The position numbers and the translations under genes are program-made. The notes below the pieces were generated by a model. That model was not told the DNA's origin. It made no database searches and saw only the letters and a program-made list of their open reading frames with translations. Below are positions 1 through 9,447 of a stretch of 64,000 nucleotides of DNA, in pieces (position 1 is the first letter of the stretch; each line of letters starts with the position of its first letter). This DNA comes from Pseudooceanicola pacificus (lineage in GTDB: Bacteria; Pseudomonadota; Alphaproteobacteria; Rhodobacterales; Rhodobacteraceae): assembly GCF_009789075.1 (NCBI RefSeq), contig NZ_WNXQ01000002.1, positions 124,001 through 188,000 on the forward strand, in the 5' to 3' direction.

Positions 1-136
1 CCCCGGCTTCATCTCGTCGGAAATAATCCCGCCGGAGGCATCCGCCCCATCAACCGGCGCGCATGGATCGGCAGGGCATCCCCCCGCCGATATCGCCCAG
101 CGTCACGGCGGGGCAAGGGCGCGGGGGGCAGGGCCT
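1..136. other. Intergenic DNA downstream of purL
   Basis: No gene is supported here. The stretch at about 7-39 (cttcatctcgtcggaaata followed by atcccgccggaggc) resembles a short sequence that I recall as recurring near gene ends in Rhodobacteraceae genomes; that is memory, not something this window proves. No second copy was noticed in the window. Confidence 0.3.
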
Positions 137-2296
137 TCAGCCGAAGAGCGCCCCGAAGGTGCCGCGGTAGATCGCCGAAAGTTCGTCCATCGGCGCCGAG
201 ACCTTGCCGAACCGCAGCTCCGAACCGGTGAAGCGTCCCGCCGTCTGGATCGGCACACCCGCCTTGGCGGCCTGGATCATCAGCGCCTCGGCGGCGTCGA
301 AGCTGCAGGCGATCAGGTAGCGGCCCTGGTCCTCGCCGAAGAGGAAGGGCGTCTCGTCGCTGTCGATATGCACACCGCAGCCCGCGGCCTCGGCCATCTC
401 GAAGGCCGCCAGCGCCAGCCCGCCGTCCGACAGATCGGTGCAGGCCCGGATCCAGGCGTGGTTGTCGCGGATGAAGTCGCCGTTGCGCTTCTCGGCGGCC
501 AGGTCGACCGGGGGGGCGTCGCCTTCGACCCGGTTGAACACCTCGGCCAGCAGGGCCGACTGGCCCAGGTGGCCCTGGGTCTCGCCGACGATCAGGGCGA
601 CATGGCCCTCGCGCGCGATGCCGGTGATCGCATTGGCCAGATCGGCGATCAGGCCCACGGCGGCGATGGTCGGCGTCGGCAGGATCGCCTGGCCGTCGGT
701 TTCGTTGTAAAGCGACACGTTGCCCGAGACGATGGGCATGTCGAGCGCGGTCACCGCCTCGCCGATGCCCTGGATCGCGCCGACGAACTGGCCCATGATC
801 GCGGGCTTCTCGGGGTTGCCGAAGTTCATGTTGTCGGTCGTGGCCAGCGGCAGCGCGCCCACGGCGGTCAGGTTGCGATAGGCCTCGGCCACCGCCTGCT
901 TGCCGCCCTCGACCGGGTTCGCCTTGACGTAACGCGGGGTCACGTCGCTGGTGAAGGCCAGCGCCTTCTTGGTCCCGTGCACCCGGATGATCCCGGCACC
1001 GGCGCCCGGCGTGCGGGCGCTGTCGCCCATCACCATGGTGTCGTATTGCTCATAGACCCACTGTTTGGCCGCGTAGTTGGGACAGCCGATCAGCGCCTTC
1101 AGCCCGTCGATCGGGTCGATCCCCGGCACGTCGGCCAGCGGTTCGGCGGGGGGCGTCGGCTCCCACGGGCGGTCGTATTCCGGTGCGTTGCCCGATAGGG
1201 CGCGCAGGGGCAGGTCGGCCTTGATCTCGCCGTTCAGCATGATCAGGAAGCGATCCTCGGCAATCGTCTCGCCCACGATGGCGAAATCGAGGTCCCATTT
1301 GTCGAAGACCGCGCGCGCCTCGGCCTCCTTCTCGGGGCGCAGGACCATGAGCATGCGCTCCTGGCTTTCCGACAGCATCATCTCGTAGGCGGTCATGCCC
1401 GGTTCGCGACAGGGCACCGAGTCGAGGTCCAGCCGGATCCCCAGCTCGCCCTTGTCGCCCATCTCGACCGCGGAACAGGTCAGGCCCGCGGCCCCCATGT
1501 CCTGGATCGAGATCACGGCCCCGGTCTGCATCAGCTCCAGGCAGGCCTCCATCAGGCGCTTTTCGGTAAAGGGATCGCCGACCTGCACGGTGGGGCGCTT
1601 TTCCTCGATGGTCTCGTCGAATTCGGCCGAGGCCATGGTCGCCCCGCCGACGCCGTCGCGGCCCGTCTTGGCGCCGAGATAGACCACCGGCATGCCCACG
1701 CCGGATGCGGCAGAGTAGAAAATCTTGTCGGCATCGGCCAGGCCCGCGGCAAAGGCGTTGACCAGACAGTTGCCGTTATAGGCGGGATCGAAGCGGACCT
1801 CGCCCCCGGCGGTCGGCACGCCGAAGCAGTTGCCATAGCCGCCCACGCCCTCGACCACGCCATTGACCAGCTGGCGGGTCTTCCAGTGGTCCGGGCTGCC
1901 GAAGCTGAGGGAGTTCATCGCCGCAATCGGCCGCGCGCCCATGGTGAAGACATCGCGCAGGATGCCGCCCACGCCGGTCGCGGCCCCCTGGTAGGGTTCG
2001 ATATACGAGGGGTGGTTGTGGCTTTCCATCTTGAAGACCACGGCCTGACCGTCGCCGATGTCGACCACGCCCGCATTCTCGCCGGGGCCGCAGATCACCT
2101 GGGGCCCGGTGGTGGGCAGGGTGCGCAGCCATTTCTTGGACGATTTGTAGGAACAATGCTCGTTCCACATGGCCGAAAAGATGCCGAGTTCGGTAAAGGT
2201 CGGCTCGCGGTTCAGGATGCGCAGAATTTCGGCATATTCGTCGGGTTTGATCCCGTGTGCGTCGATCAGCTCCGAAGTGATCTCCGGTTCCTGCAT
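137..2296 (-). CDS. purL: Phosphoribosylformylglycinamidine synthase subunit PurL
   Basis: PurL is the ATP-dependent synthetase subunit of FGAM synthase, the fourth step of de novo purine synthesis; it works with PurQ (glutaminase) and PurS in the cytoplasm. The protein begins [20 protein letters not shown] and carries the family signatures [34 protein letters not shown] (in two parts) and [18 protein letters not shown]. The reading frame extends upstream to 2344, but the ATG at 2296 is preceded by a GGGGGACAG ribosome binding site and gives 719 residues, the normal length for the separate-subunit PurL type. purS and purQ are not in the window. It is single and convergent with nothing; the PRC-barrel gene lies upstream on the same strand behind its own terminator. 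Confidence 0.96.
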   Translation of the reverse strand: MQEPEITSELIDAHGIKPDEYAEILRILNREPTFTELGIFSAMWNEHCSYKSSKKWLRTLPTTGPQVICGPGENAGVVDIGDGQAVVFKMESHNHPSYIEPYQGAATGVGGILRDVFTMGARPIAAMNSLSFGSPDHWKTRQLVNGVVEGVGGYGNCFGVPTAGGEVRFDPAYNGNCLVNAFAAGLADADKIFYSAASGVGMPVVYLGAKTGRDGVGGATMASAEFDETIEEKRPTVQVGDPFTEKRLMEACLELMQTGAVISIQDMGAAGLTCSAVEMGDKGELGIRLDLDSVPCREPGMTAYEMMLSESQERMLMVLRPEKEAEARAVFDKWDLDFAIVGETIAEDRFLIMLNGEIKADLPLRALSGNAPEYDRPWEPTPPAEPLADVPGIDPIDGLKALIGCPNYAAKQWVYEQYDTMVMGDSARTPGAGAGIIRVHGTKKALAFTSDVTPRYVKANPVEGGKQAVAEAYRNLTAVGALPLATTDNMNFGNPEKPAIMGQFVGAIQGIGEAVTALDMPIVSGNVSLYNETDGQAILPTPTIAAVGLIADLANAITGIAREGHVALIVGETQGHLGQSALLAEVFNRVEGDAPPVDLAAEKRNGDFIRDNHAWIRACTDLSDGGLALAAFEMAEAAGCGVHIDSDETPFLFGEDQGRYLIACSFDAAEALMIQAAKAGVPIQTAGRFTGSELRFGKVSAPMDELSAIYRGTFGALFG

Positions 2297-2391
2297 GTCC
2301 TGTCCCCCGATGCGGATATGGGCCCCCTTTACGATGTTGACCATGGATAAGGAAGAGGGGAGTGCAAGGCCCGGGCACCCCGATCACACGG

Positions 2392-2421
2392 AAAAGGGGC
2401 CGGAGCTTGCGCTCCGACCCC
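2392..2421 (-). terminator. Rho-independent terminator after the PRC-barrel gene
   Basis: On the minus strand an 11-bp stem (2421-2411 with 2406-2396, one G-T wobble) closes a GCAA tetraloop and is followed by TTTTCC. It lies 25 bases past the stop of the gene at 2446, so it insulates that gene from purL. Confidence 0.85.
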
Positions 2422-2445
2422 CCGGTCGAATGGATCGCTGTGCGA

Positions 2446-3027
2446 TTACATCTTTTCTGCAACCGGGGTCGTGCCCACGATCTCGGCGACCTCGTTCATG
2501 AATTGGAGCTTGGTCTGCGCCAGCGTGATGCTGTCGTCGACGCTGGCCTGGGCGCTCATGTTGACCAGGAACTCGTCGGTGTCGAGGCCCAGCGTGTCAT
2601 CCAGGGCCACCACGGCGGTCTGGGTGCCGTTGGGGTTTTCATAGACGCCGGTGATCTGGCCCAGCTCGGCGCCATCCGAACTTTTCACCCAGTTGCCCAC
2701 ATAGGCATTGGCCGGATTCAGCGTCGAGTCGGCGATCTCGGCCTTCAGCGACTCGGCGGTGCCGATGGTCATCGGGCTGTCCGTGGCCGGGGTCTGGTCG
2801 TCCATCTCCTGGGCGACGCCGACGCGCTCGTTGCCGGTCAGCGGTGCGGTGTCGGGGGCGACTTCGGTCGACTCGACGCGATTGACCGTGTCCTGGTCCA
2901 TCTGCATCGTCTCTTCCTGGGCGGTGCCGACACGCTGGTTGCCGTCCTGGGCCACCTGGGCCGCAAGCGGGGTGGCGAGGATGGCTGCTGCGGAAACCGA
3001 TGCGAGCAATGTTTTGAAGTTGGTCAT
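2446..3027 (-). CDS. Secreted PRC-barrel domain protein
   Basis: A periplasmic protein of about 193 residues with a PRC-barrel-like C-terminal half. The start at 3027 is chosen because AAAGGACG sits just upstream and the product then begins with a clear signal peptide, MTNFKTLLASVSAAAILATPLAAQ. The middle is acidic and low complexity, with two NQRVG/NERVG-like repeats (GNQRVGTAQEE and GNERVGVAQEM). The C-terminal part (from about residue 105, AYVGNWVKSSDGAELGQITG) has the pattern of PRC-barrel domains, which bind partners or RNA in other proteins; here no specific role can be given. It is a single gene with its own terminator. Exported PRC-barrel proteins are common in Rhodobacteraceae, often several per genome. 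Confidence 0.75.
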   Translation of the reverse strand: MTNFKTLLASVSAAAILATPLAAQVAQDGNQRVGTAQEETMQMDQDTVNRVESTEVAPDTAPLTGNERVGVAQEMDDQTPATDSPMTIGTAESLKAEIADSTLNPANAYVGNWVKSSDGAELGQITGVYENPNGTQTAVVALDDTLGLDTDEFLVNMSAQASVDDSITLAQTKLQFMNEVAEIVGTTPVAEKM

Positions 3028-3549
3028 CTTTTCGTCCTTTCGTTTCGTTCGTCGGCGTTGCGACGTCTGGATGGACAATGCGCCAGGCGCGGATCGGTTC
3101 CTCGCAGCGGGCGGATTTGCGCATCACTAGATTGTCACCCGGAACGGTGGGCCATGACTGGTCCGCTTGGCCTGCCGGCCCGTAAAGCGCCCGCGCGCGC
3201 GATCATTAGTCACGCGCAAGCGGGCGGGCGATCCATGCGGACTGTTTCGAAACTGCGGTATGCCGGTATGCGGCCAGCGGCCCGCCTGCGGGCATTCGGC
3301 AGCCGTGATTGTATCCGTTCGTATACATATTTTCGGGTCGCGCATAGGTTGATTCGCGCGAGTCACTGCGACCGGAGGTAGGCGAGCCCCCTCGGAATCA
3401 CCCTGTCGAACCTTGGCGCCAGTGTTCCGCGCCGCGCCGCGCGCGCGGATTTCTACGCAATAACCCGTAGGTCGCGCAGAGCTGGGAATCTCAAGACATT
3501 GAAACTAGGGGATTTTCCGGAACCCTGTGCGCCTGGATACGCCGGGGCC
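3028..3549. other. Intergenic region, no gene supported
   Basis: About 520 bases between the PRC-barrel gene and the lysR terminator. Short open frames on both strands have no recognisable product and unconvincing composition. The AT-rich stretch at 3308-3335 (gtatccgttcgtatacatat) could hold a promoter, but no clear pair of boxes faces either neighbour. Confidence 0.4.
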
Positions 3550-3578
3550 AAAAAAAAGGCCGAGCACGAAGCCCGGCC
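3550..3578 (-). terminator. Rho-independent terminator downstream of lysR
   Basis: On the minus strand GGCCGGGC (3578-3571) pairs with GCTCGGCC (3565-3558) around a TTCGT loop, with one G-T wobble, followed by eight T. It lies 140 bases past the lysR stop. On the plus strand the same hairpin stands directly before a strong Shine-Dalgarno sequence (AGGGAGG, 3588-3594). Confidence 0.8.
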
Positions 3579-3700
3579 AAGTCCAACAGGGAGGTATGAA
3601 GATGATGTGCCATTGGGCAGCGATCATCGTCATAAGCCCAAGTAAGCATCGGAAATGAATCGATCAAGTTCCATTTTGCCGCATCGGCAGCATGGCCGTT
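3550..3700 (-). ncRNA. Possible small RNA or 3'-UTR RNA after lysR
   Basis: Between the lysR stop (3719) and its terminator the minus strand contains no convincing gene but has ACCTCCCT (3595-3588), which is complementary to Shine-Dalgarno sequences, placed just before the terminator hairpin. That arrangement is seen in anti-SD small RNAs of Rhodobacter. The competing reading is on the plus strand: SD AGGGAGG followed by ATG at 3596 and a 20-codon frame ending at 3658 (starts MKMMCHWAAI). The sequence alone does not decide; either is weakly supported. Confidence 0.25.
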
Positions 3701-3718
3701 ATGCGTTGCCTGCAAACC

Positions 3719-4630
3719 TCAGTCCTCAACCCTTTCGCGAATCTTTTTCCGGTGGGCGATGACCTCGTCCTGGATGAAATCGCGGAAGGCGGCGATGCGC
3801 TTGGAATGGCGCAGTTCCTCGGGGAAGGCGAGGAAGACGGGCACCTCGTTGGACTCGACCTCGGGCAGGACACGCTCGAGATCGGGGAAGTTCTCGATCA
3901 GGTAATCCGGCAACACGCCGATACCCAGGTTGGACAGCACGGCCTGCAGTACGCCGAAGTAGTTGTTCACCGTCAGCAGCGACGGCACGTCGTAGCTGAG
4001 CAGCATCTGCACCAGGCTGGCCCCGGCCGCGACCTGGGCCGAACTGGGGTTCTGGCAGATCAGCCGGTGCTTGCTGATGTCTTCCACCTCGACCGGGCGG
4101 CCATGCTGGCGCAGGTAGTCCGGGCTGGCGTAGCAGCGCATGCGGACCGACATCAGCCGCTTGCGGATCAGGTCGGCCTGGCTCGGCTCCTTCATGCGGA
4201 TGGCGACGTCGGCCTCGCGCATGGGCAGGTCGAGCACCCGTTCCTCAAGCATCAGGTCGATCTTGAGGTCGGGATATTTCTCGTAGAGCGCGGGCAGGCG
4301 CGGCGCCAGCCACAGAGAGCCGAAGCCGGTGGTGGTGGTCACCCGCAGCTCGCCGAAAACCTCTTCCTCGCTGTCCTTGATGCGCGCGGTTGCCGTGTCC
4401 AGCCGTTTGGCCATCGCACGGGTCGCGTCGAACAGCAGTTCGCCCTGCTCGGTCAGAATCAGTCCCCGCGCATGGCGATGGAAGAGGGTCGCGTTCAGCG
4501 ATTCCTCCAGCGCGCGAATCTGGCGCGATACGGCGGATTGCGACAGGTGCAGCACATCCCCGGCATGGGTCAGGCTGCCGGCATCGGCCACCGCGTGAAA
4601 GATTCTGAGCTTGTCCCAGTCCATACTCAT
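3719..4630 (-). CDS. LysR-family transcriptional regulator
   Basis: A 303-residue LysR regulator. The N-terminal winged helix-turn-helix is clear (MDWDKLRIFHAVADAGSLTH, then LHLSQSAVSRQIRALEESL), followed by the type 2 periplasmic-binding-like effector domain from about residue 90 (ELRVTTTTGFGSLWLAPRLP). The gene is transcribed away from iorAB, and the 164-bp region between them holds a perfect inverted repeat at 4726-4746. This suggests control of iorAB or autoregulation. LysR genes of this type are found near trxB and ior genes in other Rhodobacteraceae (recollection, not tested). There are two possible ATG starts two codons apart; the ribosome site is weak. The effector is unknown; an aryl or indole pyruvate metabolite would be only a guess. 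Confidence 0.88.
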   Translation of the reverse strand: MSMDWDKLRIFHAVADAGSLTHAGDVLHLSQSAVSRQIRALEESLNATLFHRHARGLILTEQGELLFDATRAMAKRLDTATARIKDSEEEVFGELRVTTTTGFGSLWLAPRLPALYEKYPDLKIDLMLEERVLDLPMREADVAIRMKEPSQADLIRKRLMSVRMRCYASPDYLRQHGRPVEVEDISKHRLICQNPSSAQVAAGASLVQMLLSYDVPSLLTVNNYFGVLQAVLSNLGIGVLPDYLIENFPDLERVLPEVESNEVPVFLAFPEELRHSKRIAAFRDFIQDEVIAHRKKIRERVED

Positions 4631-4725
4631 AAGATTCGGACTTTCCCGAGGCGTCTTGTGAAATCGTCTTGCCTAGTAACCATACACGGAGCAAGCGGGT
4701 AGGGGGGTGCACAAAAAATGCTTTC

Positions 4726-4746
4726 TAGGTCAATATTTTTGACCTA
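4726..4746. promoter_or_regulatory. Palindromic operator between lysR and iorAB
   Basis: TAGGTCAA (4726-4733) and TTGACCTA (4739-4746) form a perfect 8-bp inverted repeat with a 5-base spacer, 49 bases before the iorAB start. The region around it is AT-rich compared with its neighbours. It is a good candidate binding site for a dimeric regulator. It is not a typical LysR T-N11-A box, so an Lrp/AsnC or GntR protein encoded elsewhere is equally possible. Confidence 0.55.
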
Positions 4747-4794
4747 TCCTTGCCTTACATATAGGCACGATGCCATCAAAGGAGGAGGAACCCT

Positions 4795-7700
4795 ATGTCC
4801 CATCCCGAGATCAGCCTGAACGATCGCTTCGATCTGAAGAAATCTCCAGTATTGCTCAACGGCACGCAGGCGCTGGTTCGCCTGATGCTGACCCAGAAGG
4901 ACCGCGACCGGCAGGCCGGGCTGAATACCGCCGGTTACGTCACCGGGTATCGCGGATCTCCGCTTGGCGCCGTGGACATGCAGATGAATCGCGCGGCCAA
5001 GGTGCTGGCCGAGGCCGACATCACCTTCCAGGAAGGGCTGAACGAGGATCTCGCCGCCACCGCCCTATGGGGTGCGCAGCAGGCCGAGCTGCGGGGCGAT
5101 GGGAAATTCGACGGGGTCTTCGGCCTCTGGTACGGCAAGGGGCCGGGGGTCGACCGGTCCGGCGACGTGTTCCGGCATGCCAATATGGCGGGCACCTCGC
5201 AGCATGGCGGCGTGCTGGTGGCCATGGGCGACGACCACACCGGCGAAAGCTCGACCGTGCTGCATCAGTCGGAATGGGCGCTGGTCGATGCCTATATGCC
5301 GATCGTCAGCCCCGCGGGCGTGCAGGAAATCATCGACTACGGCATCTACGGCTGGGCGCTGTCGCGATTCTCGGGCCTGTGGGTCGGGCTGAAGACGATG
5401 AAGGACACGGTCGAGGCGACAGCGGTGATCGACGGCGACCCGAACCGGCTGAAGCTGCTCTTGCCCGATTACGACATGCCCGAGGGCGGGCTGAACATCC
5501 GCCTGGGCGACACGCCGCATGCGCAGGAAGCGCGGATGATCGACCACAAGCGTTTCGCGGCCGAGGCGTTTTCCCGCGTCAACGGCATGGACAAGCGGGT
5601 CTGGGGCAAGCCGGGGGCCAAGATCGGGCTGGTGAGCGCCGGCAAGAACTGGCTGGACCTGATGCATGCCCTGTCCCTGCTGGGCATCGACGCGGCCGAG
5701 GCCGAGCGTCTGGGCATCACCACCTACAAGGTCGGGCAGGTCTTTCCGCTCGACATGCAGGGCTTTCACGACTGGGCCGAGGATCTGGACCTGATCGTGG
5801 TGGTCGAGGAAAAGCGCAAGCTGATCGAGGTGCAGATCAAGGAGGCGATCTTCAACGACCGCCGGGGCCGCCGGGTCTATGGCTGGCACAAGGGCGGTGG
5901 CGCGGGCTCGATGCATGGCGAAGAGCTGTTCCCGACCCGTGGCGCGCTGGACCCGGTCTGGATCGCCGAGAAACTAGGCGGCATCCTGATCGAGGAAGGG
6001 CGCGGCACCGACGGGGTGAAGGCCGGGATGGCCGCCCTGTCCGAGATCAAGCGCAACGACAACGTGCAGGAGATCGCGGCCCGGCTGCCCTATTTCTGCT
6101 CGGGCTGCCCGCACAACACCTCGACCAAGGTGCCCGAGGGCAGCCGCGCCTATGCCGGGATCGGCTGTCACTACATGGTGCAGTGGATGGACCGCTCGAC
6201 CCTGGGCTTCACCCATATGGGCGGAGAGGGCGCGAACTGGATCGGCGAGGCGCCGTTCTCCAACACGAAGCACGTGTTCCAGAACCTGGGCGACGGCACC
6301 TACAACCACTCGGGCATCCAGGCGATCCGCGCCGCGATGGCTGCGGGAACGAACATCACCTACAAGATCCTCTACAACGACGCCGTGGCCATGACCGGCG
6401 GCCAGCCGAACGAGGGCGACCTGAGCCCCGAGCGCATCGCCGCCGAGGTCAAGGCCATGGGCGTCAAGAAGATCGCCGTGGTCTATGACGCAAAGGAAGA
6501 GCCCGTCCGCGACGGTTTCCCCAAGGGCCTGGAATGGCACGAGCGGGCCGAGATGGACGATGTCCAGAAGCAGATGCGCGAGGTCGAGGGGGTGTCGGTC
6601 ATCCTCTATATCCAGACCTGCGCCGCCGAGAAACGCCGCCGCCGCAAGCGGGGCAAGTTCCCCGATCCGGACAAGCGCGTTTTCATCAACACCGATGTCT
6701 GCGAGGGCTGCGGCGATTGCGGGGTGCAGTCGAACTGCGTCTCGATCGTTCCGGTGGAAACCGAGCTGGGCCGCAAGCGGGCCATCGACCAGTCCTCGTG
6801 CAACAAGGATTTCAGCTGTCTCAAGGGCTTCTGCCCCTCTTTCGTGACGCTGGAGGGGGCCGAGATCCGCAAGGATACGGTGGAAACCGCCGACCTTGAC
6901 CTGCCGCATCTGCCGGCGCCGCAACTGCCCGTCATCGACGGGACGTGGAATGTGGTCATCACCGGCGTCGGCGGCACCGGCGTGGTCACCATCGGCGCCG
7001 TTCTGGCCCAGGCCGCTCAGGTCGACGGCAAGGGCGCGGGCATGATGGAAATGGCCGGTCTGGCGCAGAAGGGCGGCGCGGTGCATATCCACGTCCGCCT
7101 GGCCGAAGCGCCCGAGGATATCACCGCGATCCGCGTCGCCACCGGCGAGGCCGACGCGCTGATCGGCGGCGACCTGGTGGTCAGCGCCGGGGCCAAGACG
7201 CTGGGGCTGACCCGCACCGGGCGCACCGGCGCGGTGGTCAACAGCCACGAGATCATCACCGGCGATTTCACCCGCGACACCGAATTCACCCTGCCCGCCG
7301 ACCGGCTTGCCCTGCAGCTGCAGGGCCGGTTGCAGGACAAGGTGCAGCTGTTCGACGCCTCGGAACTGGCGCGGGTGACGATGGGCGACTCGATCTTCTC
7401 GAACATGATGATCTTTGGCGCGGCCTGGCAGAACGGGCTGATCCCGCTGGCGCATGAGAGCATCGCCAAGGCCGTCGAACTGAACGGCGCGGCGGTCGAA
7501 AAGAACCTGCGCGCCTTCGAGATCGGCCGTTGGGCCGCGCTCAACCCCGACAAGGCGGCCGAGCTGCTGCGGCCCAAGGTCGTGGCCAGGCCCAAGTCGC
7601 TGGAGGAACAGATCGCCTTCCGCGCCGATCATCTGGTGAAGTACCAGAACCGGGGCCTGGCAAAGACCTACCGCAAGCTGGTCGACAGCGTGCAGGATCC

Positions 7701-8223
7701 GGCGCTGAAAGAGGCCGTCGCCAAGGGCTATCACAAGCTGCTGGCCTACAAGGACGAATACGAGGTCGGCCGCCTGCACCGCGAGACCAGGGCCAAGGCC
7801 AGGGCCGAGTTCGGCGGCGATTTCAAGATGACCTACCACCTGGCCCCGCCGATTGCCGAAAAGAAGGGCAAGGACGGCCGCCCGGTCAAGCGGACATTCG
7901 GCGAATGGATGGGCGGTGCGATGTCGCTGCTGGCGCGCTTCAAGATGCTGCGGGGCACCAAGCTCGACCCGTTCGGGCGGACGGCGGAGCGCAAGATGGA
8001 ACGCGCCCTGATCGCCCAGTACGAGGCCGACATGGCCGAGGTGCTGCCCCATGTCAGCGACGACACGCGCGAGACGGCGATTGCACTGGCCGAGCTGCCG
8101 CTGTCGATCCGCGGGTTCGGGCCGGTCAAGCAGGCCAATGCCGCCAAGGCCGAAAAGCAGCGCGAAAGCCTGCTGGCGACCTTCCGCGCGGGCGGGCCGG
8201 GGGTGAAGGCGGCGGCCGAATAG
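4795..8223 (+). CDS. Indolepyruvate:ferredoxin oxidoreductase, fused alpha/gamma form
   Basis: A 1142-residue fusion enzyme that oxidatively decarboxylates aryl pyruvates (indolepyruvate, phenylpyruvate) to the acyl-CoA with reduction of ferredoxin, in aromatic amino acid breakdown. The order is a pyrimidine/thiamine-diphosphate region (residues ~1-620, with GYVTGYRGSPLGAVD and EGLNEDLAATALWG), a cysteine-rich iron-sulfur segment at about 635-685 (VCEGCGDCGVQSNC, SCNKDFSCLKGFCPS), then the gamma domain from about 720 (VITGVGGTGVVTIGAVLAQA). The one-piece architecture is normal for Proteobacteria. ATG at 4795 follows AAAGGAGGAGG. The gene stands alone, divergent from lysR. Its downstream neighbours are not obviously linked. 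Confidence 0.93.
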   Translation: MSHPEISLNDRFDLKKSPVLLNGTQALVRLMLTQKDRDRQAGLNTAGYVTGYRGSPLGAVDMQMNRAAKVLAEADITFQEGLNEDLAATALWGAQQAELRGDGKFDGVFGLWYGKGPGVDRSGDVFRHANMAGTSQHGGVLVAMGDDHTGESSTVLHQSEWALVDAYMPIVSPAGVQEIIDYGIYGWALSRFSGLWVGLKTMKDTVEATAVIDGDPNRLKLLLPDYDMPEGGLNIRLGDTPHAQEARMIDHKRFAAEAFSRVNGMDKRVWGKPGAKIGLVSAGKNWLDLMHALSLLGIDAAEAERLGITTYKVGQVFPLDMQGFHDWAEDLDLIVVVEEKRKLIEVQIKEAIFNDRRGRRVYGWHKGGGAGSMHGEELFPTRGALDPVWIAEKLGGILIEEGRGTDGVKAGMAALSEIKRNDNVQEIAARLPYFCSGCPHNTSTKVPEGSRAYAGIGCHYMVQWMDRSTLGFTHMGGEGANWIGEAPFSNTKHVFQNLGDGTYNHSGIQAIRAAMAAGTNITYKILYNDAVAMTGGQPNEGDLSPERIAAEVKAMGVKKIAVVYDAKEEPVRDGFPKGLEWHERAEMDDVQKQMREVEGVSVILYIQTCAAEKRRRRKRGKFPDPDKRVFINTDVCEGCGDCGVQSNCVSIVPVETELGRKRAIDQSSCNKDFSCLKGFCPSFVTLEGAEIRKDTVETADLDLPHLPAPQLPVIDGTWNVVITGVGGTGVVTIGAVLAQAAQVDGKGAGMMEMAGLAQKGGAVHIHVRLAEAPEDITAIRVATGEADALIGGDLVVSAGAKTLGLTRTGRTGAVVNSHEIITGDFTRDTEFTLPADRLALQLQGRLQDKVQLFDASELARVTMGDSIFSNMMIFGAAWQNGLIPLAHESIAKAVELNGAAVEKNLRAFEIGRWAALNPDKAAELLRPKVVARPKSLEEQIAFRADHLVKYQNRGLAKTYRKLVDSVQDPALKEAVAKGYHKLLAYKDEYEVGRLHRETRAKARAEFGGDFKMTYHLAPPIAEKKGKDGRPVKRTFGEWMGGAMSLLARFKMLRGTKLDPFGRTAERKMERALIAQYEADMAEVLPHVSDDTRETAIALAELPLSIRGFGPVKQANAAKAEKQRESLLATFRAGGPGVKAAAE

Positions 8224-8505
8224 GGCCGGGCGCGCGATCCCGGTTGCCGGTTTCACGGCGCGACCTTGTCCGGCAGGGCCGGGCTGGCCGGGACCAGGCC
8301 GGGACGCCAGCCGTGATGGCAGGGGGCAGACCCCCGGGCGGCGACGCATCGGCGGGACTCTGCCCCGGCCCGGCGCTGCCATGTGCCGTCTTGGCCCGGC
8401 GTCGCGATGGGTGGCCCACCGGGACGCTGCGACGGGTGGCCCCGGCATGCGGGCGTTACAAAGACTGGATAGACTGCCCCGACACCACTATCTACGCGGT
8501 ACACC

Positions 8506-9426
8506 ATGCCGCGCACCGGACCCATGCAAGCCACGATCCAACCCACGCCCCGCCAGATCGCCCGAGAGCTGAGCTATTCGCACTCGGGTGCCACCAAGTT
8601 CTCGCGTGCGGTGATCCGCACGCTGGAGAATGTCACCGGGCGGCCCTCGCTGATCCGCCGGGCGGACGGCTACCAGGACGAGGTCGCCGCGGGCCGCGAT
8701 TTCTGGTCGGTGATCATGGAACGCTACGGGCTGCGGCTGGAAACCCTGGGCGGGGGGCTCGACAACATCCCGCGCGAGGGGCCGCTGGTGGTGATCGCCA
8801 ACCACCCCTACGGCATCCTCGACGGGCTGATGATGGGCCATATCCTGCAGGAGGCGCGGGGCGATTTCCGCATCCTCGCCAACCATGTCTTCCGCAAGTC
8901 CGAAGACCTGAACCGCCTGATCCTGCCGATCAATTTCGACGACACGAAAGAGGCGCTGCAGACCAACCTCGAAACCCGCAAGACCGCGCTCGACTATCTG
9001 GCGCAGGGCGGGGCGATCGGCGTCTTTCCGGGGGGCACCGTCTCGACCGCCGCGCGCCCGTTCTCGACCCCGATGGACCCGGGATGGCGGTCCTTCACCG
9101 CCCGGATGATCGCAAAATCCGGGGCCACCGTGGTGCCGGTCTTTTTCGAGGGCCGGAACTCGCGCCTGTTCCAGCTGGCCAGCCATGTGCATTACACCCT
9201 GCGCCTTGGTCTGCTGCTCAAGGAATTCCGCTCGCGCATCGGCACGCCCGTGCGCGCGGTGATCGGAGAGCCCGTTGCGCAGGCCGAATTGCAGGCCCGT
9301 TCACGCGAGCCGAAAGCATTGATGGATTTCCTGCGCAAAGCGACGTATGAGCTGTCTCCGGAGCCGCTGAAATCCTATGACTACGGCTTCGAGTTCGAGG
9401 AAAAGCATCGCGGGGCCGCGCATTGA
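8506..9426 (+). CDS. PlsC-like lysophospholipid acyltransferase family protein
   Basis: A 1-acyl-glycerophosphate/lysophospholipid acyltransferase-type enzyme of about 300 residues, probably peripheral on the inner membrane. It has the catalytic NHPYGILDG (the HX4D box) near residue 100 and the substrate-binding FPGGTVST near 174. The first motif normally reads NHxxxxD and is intact. The protein is longer at the N terminus than PlsC and lacks obvious transmembrane helices, as in the ornithine-lipid and hemolysin-like acyltransferase branch. Start is either 8506 or the second ATG at 8524; neither has a strong ribosome site. murI follows 21 bases later, so the two may be cotranscribed. The exact acyl acceptor cannot be read from the sequence. 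Confidence 0.8.
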   Translation: MPRTGPMQATIQPTPRQIARELSYSHSGATKFSRAVIRTLENVTGRPSLIRRADGYQDEVAAGRDFWSVIMERYGLRLETLGGGLDNIPREGPLVVIANHPYGILDGLMMGHILQEARGDFRILANHVFRKSEDLNRLILPINFDDTKEALQTNLETRKTALDYLAQGGAIGVFPGGTVSTAARPFSTPMDPGWRSFTARMIAKSGATVVPVFFEGRNSRLFQLASHVHYTLRLGLLLKEFRSRIGTPVRAVIGEPVAQAELQARSREPKALMDFLRKATYELSPEPLKSYDYGFEFEEKHRGAAH

Positions 9427-9447
9427 CGGCCCCCGGAGGGCAGGCGG

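Noticed and set aside
5974-8448. An 824-codon open frame on the minus strand opposite iorAB
   Set aside because: It is antisense to a clear enzyme with strong motifs; the long frame results from high GC, and the composition is rich in H, G, R and L with no domain.
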